From positions 7,914,844 through 7,978,843 of the forward strand of contig ML679960.1 of the NCBI GenBank assembly GCA_007922225.1: a DNA stretch of 64,000 nucleotides. The letters run 5' to 3'. Shown here one piece after another: positions 38,428 to 49,182 of the stretch. Below the pieces are notes generated by a model that was not told where the DNA came from, ran no database searches, and worked only from the letters and a program-made list of their open reading frames with translations. A program made the position numbers and the translations under genes. Numbering within the stretch: the first letter of the stretch is position 1; every line of letters begins with the position of its first letter. This stretch comes from Emydura subglobosa (lineage: Eukaryota; Chordata; Testudines; Chelidae).

Positions 38428-38545
38428 GTGTATCGGTGACCTATTCTCTTCATTATTTACCACTTCCCCACTGTTTGTGTCATCTTCAAACGATTTTATA
38501 TTGTCTTCAAGGTCACAGATTTAACATGAACATTTACTGCTCAAG

Positions 38546-40120
38546 ATTCCTCATTTTCTTGTCCATCCTGATTGAAAGGAACCACTTTCTAGAGAGAAGA
38601 AAAAACTAGTCCCCATACTTATTAATTTAAAACTTTGTTCTCTCCATGGAGATTGCTACTGTTGTCCTTTAATTCTAATTTATTAGTTCAACCTGCTAGG
38701 CTAACAAAGCTTACATTCATCATAGAACAATGAATATGAATAGGATTAATTTTTGAATTCTAGTGAAAAAGACAACTCTTATTACCCACTTTAGTATGTT
38801 TGGACTCTCCCATATCTAAACCCAGTCCCTTGGCTGTTATTCTTGAACAGAAAACTATAGACATTTATGAAGTGATATTCCTTTTGAGTAAGTTACAAAA
38901 CAATTAACTCTGAACTAACTTCAGACACTTAAGTAAAACTAATTTTTATTAGGATCTATATGATACCAGCTTAGTATTATAATTTAAAACTCTTGCAAAT
39001 GGAAATTAAAAAAAAGAGTATCAAAACCACTGGGGCAAATCCAGACCAACTATAGGGATATATGCTAGAATAATAAAAATCAGTCTTACCAATATGTTGT
39101 CCCCCATGCAGTTCACTTTTGCCCTTGGTAGGAACAATCTCCACAAAGGGGTCTGATCCAAAGCTCACTGAAGTCAACAGGAATCTTTCAATTGAGGAGA
39201 GTAGATGGGAAATGGGACACTTGGGCCAAGGGTAATTCTTTCTGATTACACTCCCTGACACCAAACTCCTTCATAGATCTGGATCGGATGGATCTGTTTT
39301 CTAGGAGGTCTGGGTATGTCTGACTTGGCTGCCTATTTCCCAATACGTGAAGGCACAGAAGCAGCGGTCTGAATTTTGCTCAGTGTAAGTAATAATCTAT
39401 TAAAACTGCAAATACAAGATATTGTGTATATTCTAAACATTCAAGCGGAGGACATCAAAATGCACGTGCATGTTAAGACACAAGACTTAAAAGCATTTTT
39501 TAAAGACCAGATCTATGTCTAGGTCCTTCAATTCAGATGCTGTTTTATAAAAGAAATCAGCTAAGCTCAAACAAGATTTCAGTTTTCTTTTGAATTCATG
39601 TTCACTTAGCTCAGCCAAGCACAAAACAGCTAATGTTGTCACATCTGACAGGCTTTTATGCAGGATTTGATACAACAGGAATCACAAGGCAGACAAATAG
39701 ATTTCTCATAAAAAGGCTGGGGAGGGGGTCGGAGGTGAATTTCTTTTCACTTGTAGGAAGGAGGACAAGCAAAACCAAACAAATGAAAGTAAACTAAGGT
39801 GATTGGCACTGTCTAAGGCTGTAAGGCCATAGGCAATTATATCAGGATATAGGGAAAGCAAAGCAAAATCCAACTGTGGGTTTGATGATCTGACAGGTTT
39901 TCATGAAGATTATAGCACATTTCATAAAATTTCTAGATATGGGCTCAAATTGCAAAATTTAGTTCAAGGTCTGGACACCAAATGCTCTGAATTTCAGGGT
40001 TATTCAAGATCCAGGTTTTACATTTTGATTCATAGCTAGCAGTAGTGGAATTTCCTCTCTTTTCTTTTCTTTAATTGAAGGAATTAATGAGATTATTATA
40101 CACTCTCCTCACTTATACAG
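38546..40120. other. Intronic stretch without recognised elements
   Basis: AT-rich; chance open frames only. Confidence 0.4.
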
Positions 40121-40125
40121 AGCTG

Positions 40126-40400
40126 GTCAGAAAATTTTTCACAAAACAATTTTTCATCAGAATACAACAAAATATTTTGGTGGTTGAATCTGCATAATGT
40201 ATCAATTTTGATGAAACTTTCATCTTGAAGGTTTCTCAAGTCCAGGACGAAATTTTTGTCCAAAACTAGAGAAATACATCCCAGCAGACCAGCATATCCC
40301 ACTGAATATTCCAAGCAAGGACTAGAATTTAGATCTCCCACATCCCAGGTAAGTGCCTTCACGACTAGGTTATTCTGGGCGGTGGGTGGGAGGAAAGATT
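40126..40400 (-). mobile_element. tRNA-derived SINE fragment
   Basis: The minus strand has CCTAGTCGTGAAGGCACTTA and CCTGGGATGTGGGAGATCT, corresponding to the A-box to B-box part of the reptile Pol III SINE (recalled form: GTGGTTAGGGCACTCACCTGGGATGTGGGAGACCC). To its left is an AAAATTTTTCACAAAAC-type AT-rich section. Promoter boxes are degraded. Confidence 0.6.
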
Positions 40401-40404
40401 GTCT

Positions 40405-42117
40405 CTCTTTTTTGGGTAAAATTTCCAAAGGTCTCAGGTTTCATCCTGATTTGGAACAGGGAAACAATCTGAAATCTCAAAAACCCTTGCAGGATAGAAA
40501 CATGGTTCCTGCCCAGTTCTATTTATACATAAAACATATGCACACACACCAATAGCTACATATAATTTGTAATTTTCATATAGCTATATTACTGTTTTGT
40601 ATTTACCAGTTTGAGTTAAAGCTTGATATTCTAAAGACAGAGCCCTGTAAAAGGAAGTTTAATTTAATTATGTATTAAGGTATGCAAACTTATAAAGGCA
40701 ATGGTGCTAGAAAAGTTAATATAGTGGGGGTGCTGAGAGCCATTGAACAAAACTGTAAAACTTGGATATGATAGAAACCATATCAAAGCAGGGGATCCTG
40801 CACCTCTAGCATCCCTAGTTCCAGCACCTCTAGCACCCCTAGTTCCAGCACCTATGTCTAAGGTAATGCTGGTGAGTCTAATAGCAGGAGGTGCATTTTT
40901 TCATAAAAATGAAAGTGTCACACTATTTGTAAAATAGTTATTTTCATTAGTCTTAGTTGCCTGTGTACTTTGTATTTGAGGTGGAGAATGTTAAAAATAT
41001 ATGGACTTAAGAACTTGTTCACACAATTTGTTCAACTAACTTTTCTGCTCCCTTACACCTTTGCACCATTAGGAAATTTAATTTGTTGAGGCTTCTTTTG
41101 TAAATCAAACACTGGTCAGATGCCAGCATTCTATCTCCAGAAAAAGACAATGACAAATGTGTCTCCTCGCTGCTGAACGACAGTAGTGTACATAATCTCT
41201 AACTCTTTCCAATACATTAGTGAGTGATTGCCTTTCTTTATAATCATCCATCCTTCCTCAGGCAATGACCTTTAAGGCAGAATCTCAGGTAAGAAAATTT
41301 AACCAATCCCTCCCCCTAAAAAACAAAAAACAAAGAAGGATTTCTGGTGTTTTCATACTTCCACTGGGCAAATTAAAAGCTAGTGCTTGTATGTACTTGA
41401 AAATTATAGGATGGGAGAAACTGATTAAAAACAATGGATGTTAGTGTTAGCTAGACTGATATTTCTGGAAAGTGAAATCTTCTAATTATGTGGACAGAGG
41501 ACAGTTTAAAAGACTGGGTTTTTTTAAACTTTTAACCAAAAAGTTAGATATTACCAGTTTGAATATCATTAGATTCAGCCTGGCCCTGCCCTCAAGTATA
41601 AAGCTAAAAAACTTTTTTTCTTTAAAAAAAAAAAAAAAAACCAAAACAAAACAAAAAAAAAAACCAACAACAAAAAAAATAAAATAAAAACACCCTTTGC
41701 CCACTGTCCCAAGAGAACAGGTACAACCAGTTAGCAGTAGTATAAGGTTTCCCACAATGCAGTACTAGTATACTTTAACCCAAGATGGGGGAAGGAGAAG
41801 AGGAAATCAGCTCACAAGGTGAAAAGGTAGTTCATTCTCCAGTATCATTCAGCCCTTGGCCTCTCTGCTAAGTATGTCAATTAGGGCTCATTGTGGTGGG
41901 GAGGTTTATGTGATGTCAATTTTAGAATTTAGTAGCCAATAGAACTTTTATTATTGGTAACAGTGGAGGGAGTATTTGGCTGGAGAATCACCTGGTTTGT
42001 GGCTATATTTTTTGGCCCAAGTTATCCAATCTTGAAAGTATTTTTTTCATCAATCAACTATTCAAATCAAGTAGAAATGCAAATCAGACAGACAAATTCC
42101 CTGTCTTCAATAATAAC
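40405..42117. other. Intronic stretch next to exon 53
   Basis: An A-rich tract occupies 41624-41690. A CCAGCACCTCTAGCACCCCTAGTT short tandem lies near 40795-40850 (three imperfect copies of about 24 bp). No coding signal. Confidence 0.5.
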
Positions 42118-42329
42118 CTTAAGTTCGATGTTCTGCTTTCTCAGAGCGTCCACAGTGTAAGGAATCTCCTTCCATGACTCAAGCTTGACTTTGGCCTGCT
42201 CTAGAACCTGCTCAGCTTCTTGCTTGGCTTCCAACCATTGTGTTGAATCCTTTAACATTTCATGTAGCTGCTGCCTGCGGCTTTGAAGGTGTCCCTGTAC
42301 TTCGTCCCACTGGCTCTGTATCTTTTCAA
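42118..42329 (-). CDS. DMD: Dystrophin exon 53 (human numbering), internal coding exon
   Basis: Dystrophin is the rod-shaped linker between cortical actin and the sarcolemmal dystroglycan complex. This exon encodes 70 full codons of the distal central rod (region of spectrin repeats 20-21). On the minus strand it begins after ...TTTTTCATCAG and ends before GTTATT; its 212 bp equal human exon 53. The first two bases complete a codon from exon 52; the last codon is whole. The peptide includes KIQSQWDEVQ, MLKDSTQWLEAK and KLESWKE, typical heptad-rich spectrin-repeat sequence with the Trp positions of the helices. Compared with human dystrophin as recalled, most of the stretch is identical, with divergence at the C-terminal end (ALRKQNIELK). 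The acceptor is good; the donor is weak (T at +5). Intron 52 lies at higher coordinates and intron 53 at lower. Identification is very secure. Confidence 0.97.
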
Positions 42330-42344
42330 CTGATGAAAAACAAA

Positions 42345-43900
42345 TGCAAAAACAAAGAAGTTTTGATTCAAGAAGCTTTAAAAAAAAACAAAAAAAAAAA
42401 ACCCCGCAATGATTAAAATATTAAAGTATTTAAGAAACATTTCTCAATGGAAACAATTTTCAGCTGTAACTAAATTTGGTTTATTAAAAGAGAACAAATA
42501 ACTGTTGCTGAGGCACACTATGGTACACCGCAGGGATGCTAATTCATATATAGCCAGAAATGTTAGCTTTTTGTCCTAACAATGATGTAAAGAACAACAA
42601 AACAGGATCACATTGCTGAAAAAGAAACAGTTCTCATGTTTCATTCTTACCAAGTCAATAATAATCTATAATCTTATTCTTCATTTTAAGATTCACTACA
42701 AATCAATGGTTACGCTCTACTTTCCTGAGCAGGTAAGACAAACAGTGGCAGAATGCATGGCGGTCCCCAAATAAATCTACTCACGTCTTCAAATTAGTTA
42801 TTAGAATAAGGATTAGAAGTGCCCTTATTTGGGGGAAATGTAGTTTTGAAAAGATTAAATGATAATTGGGAGCTAATATAATGAGGGTTGGCCAAGATCA
42901 GACTGGCTCACAAAGGCACAAGGTAATCTCCTGGTGATGTGGCAAGAAGACCTCGTCCTGAAACATGCAAACTTTGGGGAAAAAATGTTGTGCTGTACTT
43001 TGTTAATATGACATTTGTATATCTTAAACTAGTACAGAGCCTCTTAGCATTTTTTTCCAAAGGCTGACCCCCTATATTTAAAAACCAGTGGGCTACCTTC
43101 TCTTGGTGGGTTGAGAATGCCCCGAATGGTCTGAAGGCAAAAAGGCACCACCAAAGGGAGGAAGTTGCTTGCAGAGCACCCATGATAGGGTTGATTCCAC
43201 AATGGTGTTGCCTGTCAGGCCTGGAGGAGAGCAGTGCGCCATCACAAACGTGTACAGTGAAAATCCTCCCAGCAGTGCCTCTCCATTAGCCTGGAAGAAG
43301 CGTCATGGAGCCTCCTATGAATTCCTCCAGGTTTGGAGAAGGGGGAAAAGATACTTCCAGTGTCCCTTGCTCCAGACTGGAGAAGACAGAAAATGTGGGG
43401 ATGTGGGAAAAGGAATGAATGAGTGCAAGAGGAGGAGGAGGTAGGGCAGAGTGGCAAAAAAATGAAGAAATAGCATTGGAAGAGACAAGATACGACCCGA
43501 GGACAAACCAAGGGTGGGCCAAAGAGGGGGGCAGGAAGAGGGAAAATGAGCAGTAACACAATTTAGTTAATTTGTGAGAATCAAGATTTGGAGCATATTA
43601 AACTGTCCAATTTTTAAAAAGGAGTATTTAGAGGCTACACCACAATTGCTCCTTGAATACACCACATTTGGGTTAGTGTTTATACTGTTTGCCACTAGGA
43701 ACACCTGGATCAATGTGGTTGGAGGATGAATGCATTTGAAGCGTAACTGATGTCCCCCTCAAAAATACAAAAATGATCCATGAAAAGTAAGGCGAGCTTA
43801 TCCATTTCACGAATAGCTGTGGGGAGCAACAAAAATACTTAAAATTAAATATTAAGGTTCTGATTTTTGTGCTATCCAAAAGATGGGAGAGTTGTTTTTT
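42345..43900. other. Intronic stretch upstream of exon 53
   Basis: An A-rich tract lies around 42379-42402. A purine-rich segment lies at about 43380-43550, which makes long frames on the minus strand that are not genes. No repeat family recognised. Confidence 0.4.
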
Positions 43901-43904
43901 TGGG

Positions 43905-44340
43905 GGAAGGAGGTTGAAAATTTTCCATCAAAACTGCTTTTTGTCAGAAAATTGGGTTTTCAACTGAATGAATTTTTTTGTGAAAAGTGTCCGCTTTCCA
44001 CAGAATATATTGATTTTTTTTTTTTTTGTCAGAAAACAACAAAACACAACTGAAAACCAAAATATTTTTATTTGGATACGTTGCCTCATAGGAATTGTGG
44101 TTCAGGTGCTTCATGTCCTTATTCTCGTCTATGGGCCAGGCTCCCTGGCCAGAGTGCAGCAGCAGTCCAGCCAGGGATCCAATCTATAGAGGAGAATGGA
44201 AACATGAGATCCTGCAAAAGCAAGTCATGTGAGGTACACCTCCTCGCCAAAATATTTTGGATAGTTGGCCAAAATATTTCAATTTTAAATTTTTTGCCAA
44301 AACATCAATGTTGTTTTCTGTGAAAAAGAAAAGTTTACCA
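43905..44340. mobile_element. MITE-like element with AT-rich inverted arms
   Basis: Both flanks are AAAATTTTCCATCAAAAC-type sequence (43915-44060 and 44255-44335, inverted) around a more GC-rich core (44085-44215, CTATGGGCCAGGCTCCCTGGCC). The symmetry suggests a folded non-autonomous transposon. Ends and target duplication are not fixed. Confidence 0.5.
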
Positions 44341-44344
44341 ACTC

Positions 44345-46290
44345 TATTATTTTGTTTTCTCAAGAGTAAATTATTACACGCAAGATAAAATATTCTTAAT
44401 GGTGCATGCCTTATTACATAAGAGCTTGAAAGTCAGAGAGAGTTCAGGTAATGGAGTATCTTTAAATGATCTAATCTAAACAATTTAAAGCTATGCAAAA
44501 TATTTCAGTTTGATACATTGGATCACTCACTAATCCCAGAAAAGAAAACATTTAAATGTGGGATAAACACATTGTGACATTTAGATAATTCATCTGGCCC
44601 TTCTGAGCTGGTCTTCAGCTCATTATATACCATATGTGACAAATAAAATACTAACAGTCAAAAAGGTTTAAAAGATAGTTCATTAAAGAGGAGGCAAAGG
44701 GGACCTTTGTAATTCAGGCATCACTGATTTATTACAGAGTAACCCAAAAGCAGGCCACACACACAAAAAAATCCATTTATCACAGTAAGTTTATACCTGA
44801 TAATTGATGTATTCATTTGAATGTGGACATTTTGAAAAAAAATATCTTTTGAATGAGGAAAGGCAATTCCTTTCAGCTGAACTTGCTCAAGATTTCACCT
44901 TCGGATCTCATTTAAACCACTCAGTGTGTTAGTAAATAAACACATCTGCTCAGAATTTGTTTCTCTCCTACCTATACATTCATACCCTCTAGTTGAATCT
45001 TCTTTGTTAAAGAGAAAGGGAATGTGTAGCTACACCTTTATCAGCTATATGCCAAACTATATGAGTTTGGAACATCCAGGCACCTTTTCCAACATGCAGA
45101 TATCAGATCACAGCTGGTCCCCAGAATGTGCAAGATGCATGGTTGCACCTGGTATACACATGGTTGCATCAACACAAAGGGCAAGAAGCAGTGGGGAAGG
45201 AATGCTTAGACCCAGAGATGGCAGGGGGAGAGAAAAGCAGGGGACTCCTTTAGATACTTTTGAGGAGAAAGTAGGAGTGAAAATTTCCTAGCAGTGCCTA
45301 AGGCTACTGGCACATCCCTCAGGCCTTGGGAACTGGAGTTAAGATTCCTCTCAGGCTTTAGGGAGGGGAGTCAAGGAATGAGTAGTGTGTGAAGAGGGCA
45401 AGGAATGGCGGCAGTATAAGGGGAAGTCCAGCTGAATAGCTGACAGAAATGAGAGGAGATCACAAACAAAAGTGGAACAGGCATTGTCAGACTACACGGT
45501 TAATGCTCACGCACTTTAGAAATGGGTAGGATCTGCTCTGTCTCAGAGATTTTACTACCAGGAGCCATGGAGCTGCTGTTGCTGCTTCTGAGTCAGCTAT
45601 TTAAGGTGAGGCGAACCAGAGGACTACAAAATCTTTTTTAAAATGTTAGGCAGCAGACCCTTCTTTAAAAGGTTTTCTTCAAAGTAGATTTTAAAAGTAT
45701 TTTTGAAGGGCTTCTGTACCCATATTGGGTTTTTGTCTGAAGGCAGTAGATCACTCTATAATGTTTCCCCTGGTTGGATGTCTACATGAGGGAGTTTGTG
45801 GAAAAAGAAAGTACTTAAAATATTTTTGATGAAAGTGTAGCTGAACAGTAGGAAGAAGATAGGGGAGACATCTAGCATTCTGCTTAAGGTCTATAAGGGT
45901 CATTTCTGCCTGCTTCCCTCTCATAAAATCCTGATGATTACAATGAACATATGGGATTCAGCAGAGGGAAAAATGAGTTCTTTCCACATCCAATGACCCT
46001 TATCTGAGAGCATAAAGAGGTTAACCCTGTGAATAAGGTATAGCGCTCTGTGCATAGGTGGGGAATAAAAGAATCAATAACTTGTGAATCAATTGCTCCA
46101 GAAAGGGGTTTGTCTGAGTTTTGAAGAAACACAAAGGAAGCTGGATTACCCATCTCTAACTCTGAGTCAAATTTCTTCAGTAAACACAAAATACCTCACA
46201 AAAGGCCAAAGGAAGAGGCATGCTGTTATATGACAGATGACAAAAGGAGGTCTGACATCTAACTAATAACATTAAAATTATTAATTTAAT
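44345..46290. other. Intronic stretch without recognised elements
   Basis: The 121-codon frame at 44926-45291 (plus) has no recognisable domain and is taken as chance. Confidence 0.4.
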
Positions 46291-46295
46291 TATTT

Positions 46296-46394
46296 AATTG
46301 TTGCAGCTGACAAAGTGGGTTGCAGCCCATGAAAGCTTATGCCCACAGAAATTTATTAGTCTTTAAGGTACTACAGGTCTCTCGTTGTTTTTAT
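46296..46394 (+). repeat. 3' end of an interspersed reptile repeat
   Basis: GACAAAGTGGGTTGCAGCCCATGAAAGCTTATGCC followed by TTTATTAGTCTTTAAGGTACTACAGG and TCGTTGTTTTT matches a very common amniote repeat end (recalled as ...AAGTGGGT..CCCACGAAAGCT..TTAGTCT.TAAGGTGCCACA...). The family name is not certain. Confidence 0.7.
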
Positions 46395-48060
46395 TAAAAT
46401 TATTAAAAAATTATGAGCTTAGTGTCACAGGGCTTGACTCCCTTACTCCAGGTTCCTTGCTGCAAATGCTCCTCACACCACCAGTGACGAGTTCAGTACC
46501 ATGTGTTTTATTTACAAGTGTTTGTTCTCTACAGCAAGGCTTTTTCCCATGCCTTTACCTACTAGCAAAGCACAGGGAAGAAAGAAAGAAAAAAAAATCT
46601 CACCTCTCTGAACTCCTAGGCTGCTTTACCCTTTCAGTCTTCCTCCTTCATGCTTGTCTCTCTTTTAACCATCCTCAGCTGAGGCACTCAGTCTCCTGGT
46701 TGATTGGTTAATCACCTGTTACTTAATCAATGATCTCTTCACTATGACTCATGTGGGTATGTTTACTGAATGCACAGAGTGGTGAGTCAGCCTTAGGCTA
46801 CTCTCACTGTGTCACACTCGGCTACACAATGGTATAAATCTAGAGTAATTGTTCTAATTGTACTCTGGATTACAACAGTGTCATTGAGTTGGTTTTTTTT
46901 TTGGTTTTTTTTTTACCACAGCACTTAAATATTATGGTGATTTATAAATTAGAAACAGGTAGACAGAATGAATGTAACCTAAGTGCCCTGAGTAGGGTCA
47001 AAACTCACTATGTTCTTGGGTTTTACACAATTAATAAATCAAACAGTAACACAAAGCCCATTGCTAGTCTTGTTCCTAGGTTTGGCTGCTCCTAAAATTC
47101 CCAGTCCAGGGCTGCTCTTTTCAGCCAAGTCCTAAATTCTTTGTTTCTCAGACCCAAAGATCTTTCTATCATAGTAGCTCCCCTCTGCCTGACTTTAGCA
47201 GTGGAGGCTTGTAATTTCAGGGGTCCTATTTAATTTGTTTTGCATCATTAGTGCTACCAGTAGTTCAACAGCTGTTATGTCATTAAAGAGGGGAAAGTGA
47301 GATCCTCTTAGCTGATTTATCGGTTTAGTAAGATACAGAAAGTACTAAAAATTGAGAAAATTACATTTTAAAAAGCAAACACTAGATAACTACTTTATAA
47401 TTTAGTTACCATTGATTTAATATCCAGAAAAAGAACAATCCCAGCAAGTAAAGCAGCTAACTTGAGATCCTTTTTTGTTTATTAGGTCATTTGCTCTGCT
47501 ATACTTCATTTATGGACAAAACTAATATAACTAATATAATGTCTACTGCTGAAAATAAACCACTTATGTATTGAGCTATCTGAGCTGCACACTGCTCATC
47601 CTTTCTTTGGAAAAGTGAATTGATGGAAAAAATAAATAAGCAGTCTAAAACAGTGTGATCTAGAAATGCAAAGAGTTGTAAGATTTGAAAACTGAACACT
47701 AACTAATTATCAGCAACAACAGCAGCACTATATCAAGGGGGGTTAAGACCCCTTCAAAAATAAACACAGGCTGGGCAGCCACTAATCCAATGCCACTCCA
47801 CTGATTTCCCCAGTGCAGTCTTTCTATGCAACCTCCTCCGAACAACAAATAGTAACAATACCCAATTTAAAATTCAGCAAGGCATCCTCACTTAGAACAA
47901 TCTCACTGAGACAAACAATAATAGAGATGAAAAGAAGAATAAAAATAAACTGGAAAAAAATCATCAGCAAAACTGTATTCAGTTAAGACAAAAACATCTG
48001 AAATTGACTGATTCTGCAGTTATTAAAACATTAATATAATTTACAGTCTATGACATAATC
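46395..48060. other. Intronic stretch without recognised elements
   Basis: No gene, RNA or clear repeat seen; AT-rich with T runs near 46895. Confidence 0.4.
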
Positions 48061-48061
48061 T

Positions 48062-48320
48062 CACCTGTGAAGGGACTGTCTTTTTCCATGTGTTTATACA
48101 GTGCTTAGCACAATGAGCTGAGTTTCTGCTGCTCTGTGTGGCCTGGGGCAAATCATTCACTCTCTCAGTGTCTCAGATCCCCTAGCTATGAAATTATGAT
48201 TTCTAATTATTTGAATTTCCATCACTCGTGGAGGTCCTAATCAAGATCAGGATCAATTGTATTTTATATGCACATAGTAAGAGGTAGCCTCTACCCCAAA
48301 TTGCTTACAATCAAAACAGA
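48062..48320. mobile_element. Composite SINE/MITE remnant
   Basis: ACAGTGCTTAGCACAATG, then GTGTGGCCTGGGGCAAATCA...CTCTCTCAGTGTCTCAG (typical SINE body), then GGAGGTCCTAATCAAGATC and CTCTACCCCAAATTGCTTACAATC (typical reptile MITE). Two families probably overlap by nested insertion. Confidence 0.55.
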
Positions 48321-48544
48321 CAAGACAGACCGAGGAGATCCAAGGCATCCAAGACACTCACACATCTTCAGTGACTACGTTTTAAGGTGGACCTGTCTTA
48401 TACCCAGTTCTCCCATCTGGTTCAGTATCCAACCAGTCCAGGGACTGACAAGAAAAAAGAACCAAATATTTTGCTATCCAATTAATTTAAAAAACAGTAG
48501 GAACACAAAACCCAAAAGGCAGATTCTTTGTCCTCAGACTCACC

Positions 48545-48569
48545 AGAGAGAGAGAGAGAGAGAGAGAGA
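48545..48569. repeat. (AG)n microsatellite
   Basis: Uninterrupted AG dinucleotides, about twelve copies, adjoining the SINE piece at 48575. Confidence 0.95.
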
Positions 48570-48574
48570 CACTC

Positions 48575-48815
48575 TATAGCCTGGTGGCTAGGGCTGTCAC
48601 AGGGTCTCCCACATCCTGGATAAGTGACCTAATCACCAGGGTCCTGACTATTTAAGAGTAGGGTCTCTTTTTCTCTCACTCTCTCTCATGTTTGTTTGTT
48701 TTTGCAAAAAATTTGAAATATTTTATTTTCATTCTCCATGGAATGAACACTGATTTTGAAACCTCCAATTTTTTCAGAAAACATAATTTTTTTTTTTTTG
48801 ACCATCCCTGATCAG
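48575..48815 (-). mobile_element. tRNA-derived SINE fragment plus AT-rich arm
   Basis: The minus strand reads CCTGGTGATTAGGTCACTTA and AGGATGTGGGAGACCC, the same tRNA-like region as at 40330-40380. On the right (48690-48805) follows AAAATTTGAAATATTTTATT and TTTTTTCAGAAAACATAAT, the AT-rich companion seen in the other copies. Confidence 0.6.
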
Positions 48816-49182
48816 TAAAAGTTCAGGACCAAAGTTACTTATTTATGCTGCACAAATGCAAGAAATTGGAAAGAGGGCCAAAAGGTCTTATAAAAGTCTA
48901 AAGAACAGGAAACCTTCTCCTCTCTTCTCCCTCTTCCACCTCACCATCTACTTCTACAGAGGAAGGGGAAGTCATCATATATTATGAAGTGGACACAATG
49001 GAGAAGGACTCTCAGAAGATGCAGTTACCAAATTACCATAAACTGAATAAAAATCCTCCCAATACCAAAGTTCTTCTCATAGGCATTGTCATCAGCACAT
49101 CTAGGTATTGCCATAAAGGTAATCTTTTCCCCATATATTCACAGATTGGAAGGCCACATGGAACTAATATGGTTATCTAGTC

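Larger units (their letters stand above)
36595..38545 (-). mobile_element. CR1 LINE (copy A) interrupted twice
   Basis: Three segments on the minus strand fit one CR1 in order: 36595-36820 (3' untranslated region; GATGGAGAATCCACCACACC), 37665-38247 (ORF2 C-terminus) and about 38428-38545 (further ORF2; TATTTACCACTTCCCCACTG). In the second segment the minus strand translates to SWMQENNMYFHEAKCKVMH and LGSSDFEKDF, diagnostic of the CR1 reverse-transcriptase C-terminal region. The first break holds a GC-rich block, the second a shorter CR1 (copy B). It is broken and inert. Confidence 0.8.
32308..42117 (-). other. DMD: DMD intron 53 (complete)
   Basis: The intron is 9,810 bp, from donor GT (42117-42116) to acceptor AG (32309-32308). 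It contains the interrupted CR1 at 36.6-38.5 kb and a SINE piece near 40.2 kb; the rest is AT-rich with no recognised content. Confidence 0.93.

Noticed and set aside
44926..45291. 121-codon plus-strand frame as a possible gene antisense to DMD
   Set aside because: No recognisable domain, no splice or polyadenylation context, ordinary intronic composition.
40126..48815. True tRNA genes at the tRNA-like segments
   Set aside because: The A and B boxes are degraded, no cloverleaf can be drawn, and AT-rich SINE bodies adjoin them.
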